Below, piece by piece: positions 23,516 through 32,521 of a stretch of DNA of 64,000 bases (position 1 is the stretch's first letter; each line of letters begins with the position of its first letter). The notes below the pieces were generated by a model. That model had not been told where the DNA came from. It saw nothing but the letters and a program-made list of their open reading frames with translations, and ran no database searches. Source of the DNA: Flavobacterium antarcticum DSM 19726. Its GTDB lineage: Bacteria; Bacteroidota; Bacteroidia; Flavobacteriales; Flavobacteriaceae. A program made the position numbers and the translations under genes. Where the stretch lies: the NCBI RefSeq assembly GCF_000419685.1, contig NZ_ATTM01000007.1:1-64000 (forward strand), given 5' to 3'.

Positions 23516-24619
23516 TTATAATTTAAGGAACTTTTCAACTTGAATATTCTGTCCGTTATCAACTTTAAGAAAGTACATTCCTTTTGATAAAGTACTCACA
23601 TCAATTGCAGTCCCTTCTGCTTCTCTAACTATTCTACCATTTTGATCAAGAACACTTAAACCTTGAATTTCATCTGAAGACGAAATATATAAGATATTTT
23701 CAACAGGATTTGGATATAACTTCACTAAAGCGGACTTACTATTATTATTGGATCCTAAATAAGTAGTCATTTCTTGTGGTTTAAAAGGACGTCGAGTTCC
23801 ATAACTCAATCCCAACCATTGATTATTAGACAAGGTTACTTGAGAAAGTGTCGTTTTATTCGCCCAATCTGATAAATTTGTCCCTTGAAAAATATTCCAC
23901 GTACCTGTTTCTGTGTTAGCACCAAATGTAATTGCGGAAATCTCTGAGTTACTCATTGAAAATGAAAATGTACTGATATAGGATTGTACTGCAGTCAAAA
24001 TAGCTTCACCTGACAAGGTACCATCGTATTGCAAGCCAACTGCAAACGAATTTGCAACTCCGTTTGTATCTGTTCCAAAGTCTACAACAACGACACTTTT
24101 GTTCACTCCAGTTCCTTGCCAAGAAGTGACATTTGCATTTGTAAACCATTGCGAACTGTATGCTGCAATGGGATTTACTGGCGCTTGCGTTGATGGATTA
24201 CCAAATCCGTACGAAGCTCCGTACCATTGGCCATTTTCTAAATCAGACGACATCCATCCTGCTGGATCAAATTCGCCAGGACCGAAAGACGAGGTCCACA
24301 AACTCCACCAATCATCACCCGATTCTTCTAAGTGTGAATTAAAAGAAATCAAATCTAAAAACCCACCTCCTAATTCAAAGTTAAAAGCGGGTTCTGCATC
24401 AGCGACCATCTGCAGCATTTCTCCCCCACTAATCTCGTCTGTTGGATTAAAGCGTATTCCCCAAGCATAGGATCTATCTGCAGTACCGTCTTTGAAATCA
24501 ACAACTAAGTAAGCTGTTTCCGTTCCTTCGCCAATAAAATATTTAACGTCCGACGCTGAAAATTGCGCAAAAAGAACTTGCGTAAATAAAAACAAGAATA
24601 ATAAAGTAATTCTCTTCAT
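23516..24619 (-). CDS. T9SS-secreted protein with two-repeat domain, under cobalamin riboswitch control
   Basis: 367 aa. Signal peptide MKRITLLFLFLFTQVLFAQF. Two related domains: ~25-160 (ETAYLVVDFKDGTADRSYAW, then GEMLQMVADAEPAFNF and NGQWYGASYGFGNPS) and ~175-290 (NKSVVVVDFGTDTNGVANSF, then GEAILTAVQSYISTFSF and NNQWLGLSYGTRRP). A type A T9SS sorting domain ends it (KLYPNPVENILYISSSDE; GMYFLKVDNGQ). The only nearby regulator is a B12 riboswitch in its leader, so a role in surface corrinoid binding or uptake is a reasonable inference. I did not recognise it as BtuG (propeller) or BtuH. No btuB or cob gene is adjacent. Confidence 0.8.
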   Translation of the reverse strand: MKRITLLFLFLFTQVLFAQFSASDVKYFIGEGTETAYLVVDFKDGTADRSYAWGIRFNPTDEISGGEMLQMVADAEPAFNFELGGGFLDLISFNSHLEESGDDWWSLWTSSFGPGEFDPAGWMSSDLENGQWYGASYGFGNPSTQAPVNPIAAYSSQWFTNANVTSWQGTGVNKSVVVVDFGTDTNGVANSFAVGLQYDGTLSGEAILTAVQSYISTFSFSMSNSEISAITFGANTETGTWNIFQGTNLSDWANKTTLSQVTLSNNQWLGLSYGTRRPFKPQEMTTYLGSNNNSKSALVKLYPNPVENILYISSSDEIQGLSVLDQNGRIVREAEGTAIDVSTLSKGMYFLKVDNGQNIQVEKFLKL

Positions 24620-24758
24620 GGTATAAAAAATTAAAAAGTTTCAAAATGGACTACTTTCTAAAAATTAGCAATACGAAGACAAGACTCATGCAAACAAATC
24701 AGTTGCATCAGAAGATTTCCGTAAACCTTTTTTCCCGAAAGTTTCGTTATTAATTTGA

Positions 24759-24927
24759 TATGGTAGGTCTCCTGGCTCACATCTTATAATCGCTCCTTCC
24801 CATTCGCTGTTCCGAACAGTGGTTGTGCAGTTGATTACAAGTTTTGTAGTTTACAGTTGCGGGTACAGCTCAAGTTTAAATTAAAAATCGCACTTGATTC
24901 CCTGTTATTGAACATAGTTCAACCATA
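24759..24927 (-). ncRNA. cobalamin (B12) riboswitch
   Basis: Read on the minus strand: closing helix TATGGT/ACCATA, GGGAATCAAGTG, GAGCTGTACCCGCAACTGTA (the conserved core; consensus CTGCCCCCGCAACTGTA), CCACTG, GGGAAGG, and the 3' signature AGCCAGGAGACCTACC. This matches the cobalamin riboswitch class in motif order and spacing. It sits in the leader of the T9SS protein gene, with its 3' end 139 bases before the ATG. Repression by adenosylcobalamin or another corrinoid is the family expectation; no obvious terminator was seen, so translational control is possible. Confidence 0.93.
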
Positions 24928-24933
24928 ACGCGG

Positions 24934-24941
24934 CAAAAGTA
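24934..24941 (-). promoter_or_regulatory. -7 promoter element for the riboswitch transcript (TACTTTTG)
   Basis: Minus-strand TACTTTTG lies 6 bases before the first riboswitch helix, placing the transcription start at the riboswitch 5' edge. Confidence 0.6.
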
Positions 24942-25181
24942 CAGTTATTAAACAATAAATTCCTCATTTAACCGCTAGAAATTGGGTAAGTCGAACATTT
25001 TAATTACAATAGAAGCTTCTGCTTGTTGTTAATTTCCAATTTAGTAAACAGTTCAAAAGCTTGTAAAACCAACACTATTAAAAAATAAACACACTGTTTC
25101 TTAAAGTTTTTAACATAACGTGTTGGTTGTATGATATTAAAGATTACATTTGTGGCATTATTAATTATTTTTATTATTACA

Positions 25182-25382
25182 ATGCGTACAGGTACAGTTA
25201 AATTTTTCAATGAGTCTAAAGGTTACGGATTCATTACAGACGAAGAAACAGGAAAAGACATTTTCGTTCATGCATCAGGAATTAGAGCGGAAGAACTTCG
25301 CGAAGGTGACAGAGTATCTTACGAAGAAGAAGAAGGAAGAAAAGGTAAAGTAGCTGCTCAAGTAGTAGCTCTTGAAGACTAA
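25182..25382 (+). CDS. cold shock domain protein
   Basis: 66 aa from MRTGTVKFFNESKGYGFITD, the normal CspA-type start; an upstream ATG at 25131 would add 17 hydrophobic residues and is rejected. RNA-binding motifs KGYGFI (RNP1) and DIFVHAS (RNP2) are intact. The tail is VAAQVVALED. Csp proteins are RNA chaperones. The upstream ~180 bases before the next transcript may be a structured leader. A strong terminator follows. Confidence 0.93.
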   Translation: MRTGTVKFFNESKGYGFITDEETGKDIFVHASGIRAEELREGDRVSYEEEEGRKGKVAAQVVALED

Positions 25383-25417
25383 AAATATATAGATTATTTT
25401 TATTACCTCGAAGGAGT

Positions 25418-25451
25418 AAAAAGCGTTTCAGAAATGAAACGCTTTTTTTTT
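25418..25451 (+). terminator. terminator of csp
   Basis: AAAAAGCGTTTCA, loop GAAA, TGAAACGCTTTTTTTTT; a 13-bp stem with T run, 35 bases after the csp stop. Confidence 0.9.
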
Positions 25452-25649
25452 GTGTTTATAGAAAGGAACTTCTTTTTAAAATTCTTTATTACTTTCTTAA
25501 ATTGCTATCTTAAGACTTGAAATTTCAAATCCTAGTTAAAAGCAAACATATTAAACTACAGGACATTTTATTCTTTGTTTAATACTCTTTTATCTTGATA
25601 TTCATTCAGTTTTCTCTTTCTACGCAATACTTCTCTTAGCGAAAAGCAC

Positions 25650-25685
25650 AAAAAAAAAGCACCAGTATTGAAACTGATGCTTTTG
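25650..25685 (-). terminator. terminator of rplY
   Basis: On the minus strand AGCATCAGT and ACTGGTGCT pair with one G-T, then a long T run; 21 bases after the rplY stop. Confidence 0.85.
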
Positions 25686-25705
25686 AAATGATAATACGTT
25701 TATTA

Positions 25706-26317
25706 TTATTTTTTCTTTCCTTTTGCAGGAGTTGCTTTTGCTGCTTTTGCTGCTTCTTGAGCTGCTTTCATCGCTGCACGAGAAATTCTTACTTGCGCAA
25801 CAACAGTGTTGTCTGGGTGTAATAGTTTGTAATTATCAGCAACTAATTTAGTAACGTATAATTTATTACCCATTTGCATTTCAGAAATGTTCGCTTCAAT
25901 AAAATCTGGAAGATCTTTTGGCAAAGCTTTTACTTTTAAACGACGTTGGTTCAAACGTAAAACACCACCTAAAAGTACTCCTGGAGAAACACCTGTAATT
26001 TTCACAGGAACTTCCATAGTTACTTCTTTGTCATCGTGTAATTCGAAGAAATCTAAGTGTAAGATTTTATCTGATACTGGGTGAACTTGAATGTCTTGTA
26101 AGATTGCATTAAATTTCTTTGTTCCCAATTCAATCGCTACAGTATGTGCGTTTGGAGTGTAAACCAAGTTTTTAAATGCTTTCTCTTCTGCTGAAAAGTG
26201 CACTGGTTGATTTCCTCCGTATAAAACGCAAGGAACCATTCCAGCATTACGTAAGGCTTTAGTAGCTACTTTGCCCACGCTTTCTCTTTCTGATCCGTTG
26301 ATTGTAATCGACTTCAT
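25706..26317 (-). CDS. rplY: 50S ribosomal protein L25 (CTC form)
   Basis: 203 aa. It has the L25 N-terminal domain (~1-95: [36 protein letters not shown]) followed by the CTC beta domain (~100-185: [39 protein letters not shown]) and an Ala/Lys tail. The protein binds 5S rRNA. Gene order prs-rplY on this strand is common in bacteria. A shorter L25 form is found in E. coli; the CTC form is normal for Bacteroidota. Confidence 0.95.
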   Translation of the reverse strand: MKSITINGSERESVGKVATKALRNAGMVPCVLYGGNQPVHFSAEEKAFKNLVYTPNAHTVAIELGTKKFNAILQDIQVHPVSDKILHLDFFELHDDKEVTMEVPVKITGVSPGVLLGGVLRLNQRRLKVKALPKDLPDFIEANISEMQMGNKLYVTKLVADNYKLLHPDNTVVAQVRISRAAMKAAQEAAKAAKATPAKGKKK

Positions 26318-26371
26318 TGTAAATATATATAATTAATTAAAAAATTCTATTTTGAGCTTTTAGCAGTTGAT

Positions 26372-27313
26372 TTACATCAAAAACTTTCCGCTGATGGAGT
26401 TATTGTGTTGCACCATCAACATTACTTCTGCAAATAATGGTGCACAACTTACTACTCTAATTTTATTCGACGCTTTCTTTAAAGGAATAGAATCGGTAAC
26501 AATTAACTCTTTTAATTGTGAGTTTTCAATTTTTTCGTAAGCATCTCCTGATAAAATCGCATGGGTACAAATCGCGCGAACGCTCAAAGCTCCTTTTTCC
26601 ATCATCAGGTCAGCGGCTTTCGCCAAAGTGCCTCCCGTATCAATCATGTCGTCTACTAAGACTACATTTCTACCTTTTACCTCACCAATCAATTCCATGG
26701 TTCCAATAACATTTGCCGCCTTGCGTTGTTTGTAGCAAATTACCACATCTGATTCTAAGAACTTAGAATACGCATACGCTCTTTTAGAACCTCCCATATC
26801 CGGTGATGCAATAGTCAAATTTTCTAAATTTAAACTTTTCACATACGGCAAGAAAATGGTAGAAGCAAACAAGTGATCTACTGGTTTTTCAAAAAATCCT
26901 TGAATCTGATCTGCATGTAAATCCATGGTCATAATTCGAGTCGCACCTGCAGATTCTAATAGTTTTGCAACTAATTTTGCTCCAATCGGAACTCTCGGTT
27001 TGTCCTTACGGTCTTGGCGAGCCCATCCAAAATAAGGAATTACAGCGGTAATATGTCTAGCCGAAGCTCTTTTAGCAGCATCAATCATCAGCAAAAGCTC
27101 CATTAAATTGTCGCTACTTGGAAAAGTAGAACAAACTAGAAAGACCCTTAAGCCACGGATTGATTCTTCAAAAGACGGCTGAAACTCACCATCACTGTAT
27201 TTTGAAACCGTTACTTTACCTAGCGCGACACCGTATTTCTCGGCAATTTGTTCGGCTAAGTGTACGCTTTGTGAACAAGCAAATATCTTTGCATCTGGTT
27301 CTTGGTACAGCAT
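26372..27313 (-). CDS. prs: ribose-phosphate pyrophosphokinase
   Basis: 313 aa. Motifs: KYSDGEFQPSFEESIRG (ATP-binding region), YFGWARQDRKDKPRVPIGAK (flexible loop and catalytic residues), MDLHADQIQGFF, and the PRPP loop VLVDDMIDTGGTLAKAA (~residues 216-232). It makes PRPP from ribose 5-phosphate and ATP for purine, pyrimidine, His and Trp synthesis. It lies 54 bases upstream of rplY and probably shares its promoter with it (TAAATTTG at 27365-27372). Confidence 0.96.
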   Translation of the reverse strand: MLYQEPDAKIFACSQSVHLAEQIAEKYGVALGKVTVSKYSDGEFQPSFEESIRGLRVFLVCSTFPSSDNLMELLLMIDAAKRASARHITAVIPYFGWARQDRKDKPRVPIGAKLVAKLLESAGATRIMTMDLHADQIQGFFEKPVDHLFASTIFLPYVKSLNLENLTIASPDMGGSKRAYAYSKFLESDVVICYKQRKAANVIGTMELIGEVKGRNVVLVDDMIDTGGTLAKAADLMMEKGALSVRAICTHAILSGDAYEKIENSQLKELIVTDSIPLKKASNKIRVVSCAPLFAEVMLMVQHNNSISGKFLM

Positions 27314-27364
27314 TTTAATTAGTTGTTTTGTAGTTAGTTAGTGTTGTGTCGTTTTAACGAGGTG

Positions 27365-27372
27365 CAAATTTA
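27365..27372 (-). promoter_or_regulatory. -7 promoter element for prs-rplY (TAAATTTG)
   Basis: Minus-strand TAAATTTG followed by CACC, 52 bases before the prs ATG. Confidence 0.5.
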
Positions 27373-27438
27373 GGAATAAAAATGAACTTGTACCCGAAAT
27401 TTTTCTAGTATTTTTTTAGAATATGTAAATTTATTATT

Positions 27439-27446
27439 TACATTTG
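27439..27446 (+). promoter_or_regulatory. -7 promoter element for tRNA-Leu (TACATTTG)
   Basis: TACATTTG followed by CACC, 70 bases before the mature tRNA 5' end. Confidence 0.5.
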
Positions 27447-27516
27447 CACCGTGCGAAACAAACGAATACTTTTATTTGTTTCATTGCATAGAAGCTGTAG
27501 CTTCTTCGACTACTAA

Positions 27517-27597
27517 GCCCGGTTGGCGGAATTGGTAGACGCGCTAGACTCAAACTCTAGTATCTTTGATGTGCCGGTTCGATTCCGGCACCGGGTA
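27517..27597 (+). tRNA. tRNA-Leu (CAA anticodon)
   Basis: Cloverleaf read by eye: acceptor GCCCGGT/ACCGGGT (with a terminal G-U), D-arm GGCGGAATTGGTAGACGCGC, anticodon stem CTAGA/TCTAG with loop CTCAAAC (anticodon CAA), a long variable arm typical of class II tRNA, and T-arm GCCGGTTCGATTCCGGC. The 3' CCA is not encoded. A terminator hairpin follows directly. Confidence 0.95.
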
Positions 27598-27640
27598 CAA
27601 AAACCGTAATTATTGATTTTCAATATATTACGGTTTTTTT
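27598..27640 (+). terminator. terminator of tRNA-Leu
   Basis: AAAACCGTAAT and ATTACGGTTTT form a stem with a ~14-base loop and trailing T run. Confidence 0.8.
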
Positions 27641-27826
27641 TATTGCCAAATTTCAAAAAGTTCGGATTCTTTAGACCATTATCCGCTTCGAAAATTTGAA
27701 ATTCATTTCTCTGTTTTCATCCTCATTGAGTTCTTTTACTTTTCCTCTACTCCATCTTTTTTCGCTACAGTTTTTTCAACAGTTTATGATTCTCATCGCT
27801 ATTTTCTTTTTTAGTAAATTTACCGC

Positions 27827-28972
27827 ATGAAGTTTCCTCCAAAATTAACGGACAAATTAACCCGAAGAACGGAACATAATGCATTGCGGCAATTGGGAAC
27901 TAGCAATAATCTTGTTGATTTCGCTTCGAATGATTATTTGGGTTTCGCCCAATCAAAAGCGTTATTCACCGAAGTACATAACTATTTATTAGACCAAAAT
28001 CTATTTCAAAATGGAGCTACAGGTTCGCGACTATTGACAGGAAACCACGCTTTGTACACCTCAACTGAAAATCAAATCGCTGCATTTCATGATAGTGAAG
28101 CTGCTTTATTATTCAATTCCGGTTACGATGCGAATATTGGTTTTTTTAGTGCAGTTCCACAAAAAGGTGATTTTATTTTGTACGATGAATTAATTCATGC
28201 TTCTATTCGAGATGGCGTCCAACTTTCAAATGCTACTGCTTACAAGTTCAAACACAACGACGACGAGGACTTAGAACGTTTGATTTTAAAAACTAAAACC
28301 GACTCAAATACTATCATTTATGTAGTCACCGAATCTGTTTTTTCAATGGATGGAGACACACCACCGTTAACCGAAATAGCAAACATTTGTCAAAAATACG
28401 CTGCTTATCTTATTGTTGATGAAGCCCACGCTTTAGGTGTTTTTGGAAATCAAGGTAAAGGAATGATACAAATGCAAGCTTTACAACAACAGGTTTTTGC
28501 TAGAATTATAACTTTCGGAAAAGGACTCGGCTGTCATGGCGCTGTAATTCTTGGAAGTACTATTTTAAAGTCGTACTTAGTTAATTTTGCAAGAAGTCTT
28601 ATTTATACCACAGGACTTCCTCCTCACTCTGTTGCAACGATTCAAATAGCCTACCGTCATTTGGCACAAAATAATGAAGCCAGACAACAACTGCGGCAAA
28701 ACATCAATACATTCAACCAGCAAAAACAATTGATGGGATTAAAACCTCTTTTCGTGAGAAGCAAATCCGCCATTCAATGTGCCGTAATTCCTGGAAATGA
28801 GAAAGTGAAAAATATTGCCAATCAATTGCAGCAAAAAGGTTTTAATGTAAAAGCCATTTTATCTCCCACAGTTCCCGAAGGTCAAGAACGATTGCGAATT
28901 TGTTTGCACAGTTTTAATTCCGAAGCAGAAATTGTAGCAGTACTGAATGCCTTATCACATCTTTTATTTTGA
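27827..28972 (+). CDS. bioF: 8-amino-7-oxononanoate synthase (BioF)
   Basis: 381 aa alpha-oxoamine synthase. DFASNDYLGFA (~residues 30-40), GATGSRLLTGN, LFNSGYDANIGF, SVFSMDGD, VDEAHALGVFG (PLP Asp and His) and TFGKGLGCHGA (Schiff-base Lys) are all present. It condenses pimeloyl-ACP or -CoA with L-alanine, the first ring-assembly step of biotin. It starts the operon bioF-bioD-bioA-KAS. BioB, BioC and BioH are not in the window. Confidence 0.93.
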   Translation: MKFPPKLTDKLTRRTEHNALRQLGTSNNLVDFASNDYLGFAQSKALFTEVHNYLLDQNLFQNGATGSRLLTGNHALYTSTENQIAAFHDSEAALLFNSGYDANIGFFSAVPQKGDFILYDELIHASIRDGVQLSNATAYKFKHNDDEDLERLILKTKTDSNTIIYVVTESVFSMDGDTPPLTEIANICQKYAAYLIVDEAHALGVFGNQGKGMIQMQALQQQVFARIITFGKGLGCHGAVILGSTILKSYLVNFARSLIYTTGLPPHSVATIQIAYRHLAQNNEARQQLRQNINTFNQQKQLMGLKPLFVRSKSAIQCAVIPGNEKVKNIANQLQQKGFNVKAILSPTVPEGQERLRICLHSFNSEAEIVAVLNALSHLLF

Positions 28973-29215
28973 TACATTTGTTTCCTTTTTCATTCTGATA
29001 AGGATAATTCTGCACTCTATTTATGATTTCCACAGCAATGTAATGCGTTAAAATCACAAATTAAAAACACGAAGCATCAGTTTATGAAAACTTTCCGAAC
29101 TTTGTTCTAAATCAATTTCAATAAAAGTTGATAGTGAATCGCGTCCCTACGTATATCAATATACTTTCAGGAACAGGCAATTAACAAGTTGCAACAATTA
29201 GAAAATAAACTAAAA

Positions 29216-29833
29216 ATGAAAATATTCGTAACCGGAATTTCTACTGATGTAGGTAAAACCGTCGTTTCAGCAATTATTACACAAGCTTTGGAAGCCGACT
29301 ATTGGAAACCGATTCAAGCGGGTGATTTAGAACATTCGGATACACATAAAATTAAGGCTTACATTTCTAATTCAAAAACCCACTTCTTCGAAAACAGTTA
29401 CGCTTTGCATACTCCGGCAAGTCCAAATTTAGCTGCGAAATTAGATGGAATAACTATTGATTTAAATCAAATTGTTGAGCCGAAAACTACGAATCATTTG
29501 GTTATTGAAGGCGCTGGTGGCTTATTTGTTCCGCTTAACGATGTGGATACAATTGCAGATTTAATTCGCTCAGATTACAAAGTTATTGTCGTTTCTCGGC
29601 ATTATTTAGGAAGCATCAATCATACCTTATTGACTATTGAAGCCTTGAAAAACAGAAATATTGCGGTTGCGGGAATTATTTTCAACGGAGAAAAAAACGA
29701 AGCCACAGAATCTATTATTCTACATAAAACAGGTGTAAAATTCGTAGGTCGTTTAGGACCAGAACCGTATATTGACACGAATGTAATCAATGAATATGCC
29801 GATTTGTGGCGCGAAAAACTACAAAACTTGTAA
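29216..29833 (+). CDS. bioD: dethiobiotin synthetase
   Basis: 205 aa from MKIFVTGISTDVGKTVVSAI, whose GISTDVGKT P-loop is at residues 7-15; a TTG at 29189 would add nine residues without homology. Further motifs: YWKPIQAGD (Lys), VIEGAGGLFVPL (switch region) and GIIFNGE. It closes the ureido ring using CO2 and ATP. The 243-base gap after bioF holds no gene that I can support. Confidence 0.93.
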   Translation: MKIFVTGISTDVGKTVVSAIITQALEADYWKPIQAGDLEHSDTHKIKAYISNSKTHFFENSYALHTPASPNLAAKLDGITIDLNQIVEPKTTNHLVIEGAGGLFVPLNDVDTIADLIRSDYKVIVVSRHYLGSINHTLLTIEALKNRNIAVAGIIFNGEKNEATESIILHKTGVKFVGRLGPEPYIDTNVINEYADLWREKLQNL

Positions 29834-29866
29834 CACATTCGCATTAATTATTTTAAAAAGCACAAA

Positions 29867-31138
29867 ATGAATCTTATCGAAAAAGACCGTAAATATCTTT
29901 GGCATCCTTATACCCAACATAAAACGGCTGCAACCCCAATCGCAATTGTCAAAGGAAAAGACGCTTTATTGTGGGATGAAAACGGCAAAGAATACATTGA
30001 TGCAATCGCATCGTGGTGGGTCAATCCATTTGGTCATTCCAATACCTTTGTTGCCGATGCGATTTATAAGCAATTAACGACTTTAGAGCACGTTTTATTT
30101 GGAGGATTTACGCACGAACCCGCCGTTCAGGTAGCTGAAAAGTTACTACCGATGTTACCTTCGAATCAACAAAAACTATTTTTCTCTGACAATGGTTCGA
30201 CTTCAGTAGAAGTTGCGATAAAAGTGGCCTTACAATATTTCTATAATAAAGGTGAAAAACGTACCACGATTATTGCTTTTGAAGATGCGTTTCACGGCGA
30301 CACATTTGCCGCAATGGCTGCTAGTGGGATTTCATTTTACACCCAAGCTTTTCAGGGAATGTTTATTGACGTTGTCCGAATTCCCGTTCCAACACCCGGA
30401 AACGAACAAGCCAGTTTTGATGCATTGGAAGACGTAATTCAAATTAATTCTTGTGCAGGATTCATCTTCGAACCGCTCGTTCAAGGTGCTGCCGGAATGG
30501 TGATGTACAATCCTGAAGCACTTGACGAACTAATTGAAATTTGCAAAAAACACAAAGTTCTCACCATTGCTGATGAAGTAATGACGGGTTTTGGCAAGAC
30601 CGGAAAAAACTTTGCTTGTGATTATTTGAAGCAACAACCGGACATGATGTGTTTGTCAAAAGCTTTAACTGCCGGAACAATCCCCATGGCTTTGACAACC
30701 TTCACACAGGAATTATTTGACGCTTTTTACGACGATGATATAAATAAAGCGTTGTTTCACGGACATACATTTACAGCAAATCCAACGGGTTGTGCGGCCG
30801 CTTTGGCAAGCATGAGTTTACTTGAAAAACCAGAAATGCAGGCGAATATCAAACGGATTACTACAGAGCATTTGGCTTTTCAAAAACGAGTGCAGAACCA
30901 CCCGAAAGTAAAAACAACTCGCGTTTTAGGAGTAATTTTCGCATTGGAAATTAAAAGCGATTCGACCGAAAGTTATTACGGAAGCATGCGAAACAAACTC
31001 TATAATTTCTTCATTGACAAAGGCGTTATTTTAAGACCCGTGGGAAATATTGTCTACATTTTACCTCCGTACATCATAACGGACGAACAATTGCAAAAAG
31101 TCTACACGATTATTGAGGAAGCCATAGAAATAGTTTAA
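29867..31138 (+). CDS. bioA: adenosylmethionine-8-amino-7-oxononanoate aminotransferase
   Basis: 423 aa class III aminotransferase. It begins with RKYLWHPYTQHKT, a BioA-specific start. FSDNGSTSVEVAIKVALQY, FEDAFHGDTFAAMA, TIADEVMTGFGKTGKNFACD (PLP Asp) and CLSKALTAGTIPMALT (PLP Lys) follow. It converts KAPA to DAPA using SAM as amino donor. The gap after bioD is 33 bases. The downstream 115 bases contain a dispersed hairpin repeat. Confidence 0.95.
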   Translation: MNLIEKDRKYLWHPYTQHKTAATPIAIVKGKDALLWDENGKEYIDAIASWWVNPFGHSNTFVADAIYKQLTTLEHVLFGGFTHEPAVQVAEKLLPMLPSNQQKLFFSDNGSTSVEVAIKVALQYFYNKGEKRTTIIAFEDAFHGDTFAAMAASGISFYTQAFQGMFIDVVRIPVPTPGNEQASFDALEDVIQINSCAGFIFEPLVQGAAGMVMYNPEALDELIEICKKHKVLTIADEVMTGFGKTGKNFACDYLKQQPDMMCLSKALTAGTIPMALTTFTQELFDAFYDDDINKALFHGHTFTANPTGCAAALASMSLLEKPEMQANIKRITTEHLAFQKRVQNHPKVKTTRVLGVIFALEIKSDSTESYYGSMRNKLYNFFIDKGVILRPVGNIVYILPPYIITDEQLQKVYTIIEEAIEIV

Positions 31139-31144
31139 TTTTGG

Positions 31145-31222
31145 AGCTATTTCCGGCTATCCGCTTCAATCTTTTGTTTTTTAAAGAAAAAAACAAAAGG
31201 ATTTTCACTGCTATCCGGGCTA
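31145..31222. repeat. dispersed hairpin repeat, copy 1 (between bioA and KAS)
   Basis: AGCTATTTCCGGCTATCCGC, then a palindrome ATCTTTTGTTTTTT / AAAAAAACAAAAGGAT, then TCACTGCTATCCGGGCTA. The same block recurs at 55071-55147 with matching base changes on both stem sides. GCTATCCG is repeated directly on either side of the stem. Noncoding. Confidence 0.8.
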
Positions 31223-31253
31223 TTAGTTTCAGAATCACCACACCATTTATATT

Positions 31254-32411
31254 TTGCAAGAACCCATTGCTATAACAGCACTTTCAACGCTTTCTCCTTT
31301 AGGTACAAATCCTGAAGAAATTTGGCAGAATTATTTGCGACCTGATCATTTTTTAGAACTAAAGTTATTTGGAACTGAACTAGAATTCATCGCACCGTTA
31401 TCACTAGAATCAAAGAAATTAGTAAGTCAAATTGCCAAAAGTGATTCCAAATATAAATCTTTAGATCCTTCTGTCTTGATGGCTATTTGGACTTCACGAA
31501 AAGCAGTTGAGCAAGCAAATTGGAATGAAAAATCTGATTTTGGAATCAATATTGGTTCGTCACGTGGAGCAACGACTTTATTTGAGCAACATTTTGAACA
31601 ATTTTTGCAAACAGGAAAAGCACACACTTTAGCTTCACCATCTACAACTTTAGGAAATATTTCCTCTTGGGTTGCACATGATCTGCAGTCCGATGGACCA
31701 GAATTATCGCATTCCATAACTTGTTCTACGGGTTTGCATGCCGTACTAAATGGCGTTGCTTGGTTAAGAGCCGGAATGGCAGATGCTTTTTTGGTTGGAG
31801 GAAGTGAAGCACCTTTGACTCCATTTACAATTGCCCAAATGAAGGCAATGAAAATCTATGCTGCAAATACGGAATTGGATTTTCCTTGTCGTTCGATGGA
31901 TCTAGCCAAAACACGGAACACGATGGTGCTTGGTGAAGGGGCTGCATCCATTTGTTTAGAATTGGGTGAACGATCGAATGCATTGGCCTACATCACAGGA
32001 ATTGGTTATGCCACTGAAATCTTAAAACACAGTGTATCGGTTTCTGCTGAAGCAGAATGTTTTAAAAAGTCGATGAAAATGGCCTTGCAAAATATTTCAC
32101 TTGATGAGGTAGATGTAATTGTGATGCATGCTCCAGGAACTATAAAAGGCGACTCGTCAGAATACAAAGCAATCCAGCATGTCTTTGGCGAAAGCCTTCC
32201 ACTTTTAACAACAAATAAGTGGAAAACGGGTCATACTTTTGCCACTTCAGGACTTTTGAGTATGGAGTTAGCCGTGTTGATGTTGCAACATAATTATTTT
32301 ATTGATGTTCCTTTTTGTACACCTCAACTACAATCGAAAGATATAAAAAAGATTTTAATCAATTCGGTTGGTTTTGGTGGAAATGCCGTCAGTATTTTGT
32401 TGCAGTTATAG
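31254..32411 (+). CDS. beta-ketoacyl synthase-like protein of the biotin cluster
   Basis: 385 aa, starting at TTG (31254), the only plausible initiator before the conserved IAITALSTLSPLG. Thiolase-fold KAS: GINIGSSRGATTLFE, active Cys in SITCSTGLHAVLNGVAWLRA (~residue 161), the first His in VMHAPGTIKGD (aligns without gaps to HGTSTPAGD of FabF), and the second His in KWKTGHTFATSG. It ends NSVGFGGNAVSILLQL. Lysine and two His are thus retained. It is shorter than FabF (~410). Position after bioFDA suggests a part in pimeloyl-thioester supply, but the substrate is inferred. KAS genes near biotin genes recur in Bacteroidota from memory. Confidence 0.8.
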   Translation: MQEPIAITALSTLSPLGTNPEEIWQNYLRPDHFLELKLFGTELEFIAPLSLESKKLVSQIAKSDSKYKSLDPSVLMAIWTSRKAVEQANWNEKSDFGINIGSSRGATTLFEQHFEQFLQTGKAHTLASPSTTLGNISSWVAHDLQSDGPELSHSITCSTGLHAVLNGVAWLRAGMADAFLVGGSEAPLTPFTIAQMKAMKIYAANTELDFPCRSMDLAKTRNTMVLGEGAASICLELGERSNALAYITGIGYATEILKHSVSVSAEAECFKKSMKMALQNISLDEVDVIVMHAPGTIKGDSSEYKAIQHVFGESLPLLTTNKWKTGHTFATSGLLSMELAVLMLQHNYFIDVPFCTPQLQSKDIKKILINSVGFGGNAVSILLQL

Positions 32412-32521
32412 TAGTTGAGAAATTCTCTGGCTCTAAACCAATTAATCGGATTTCGAAAAAGCGTTCTGAGCTATTTATTTCATAAAAATAACATAACGAA
32501 ATTCTTTTCTATTTCGTAAAG

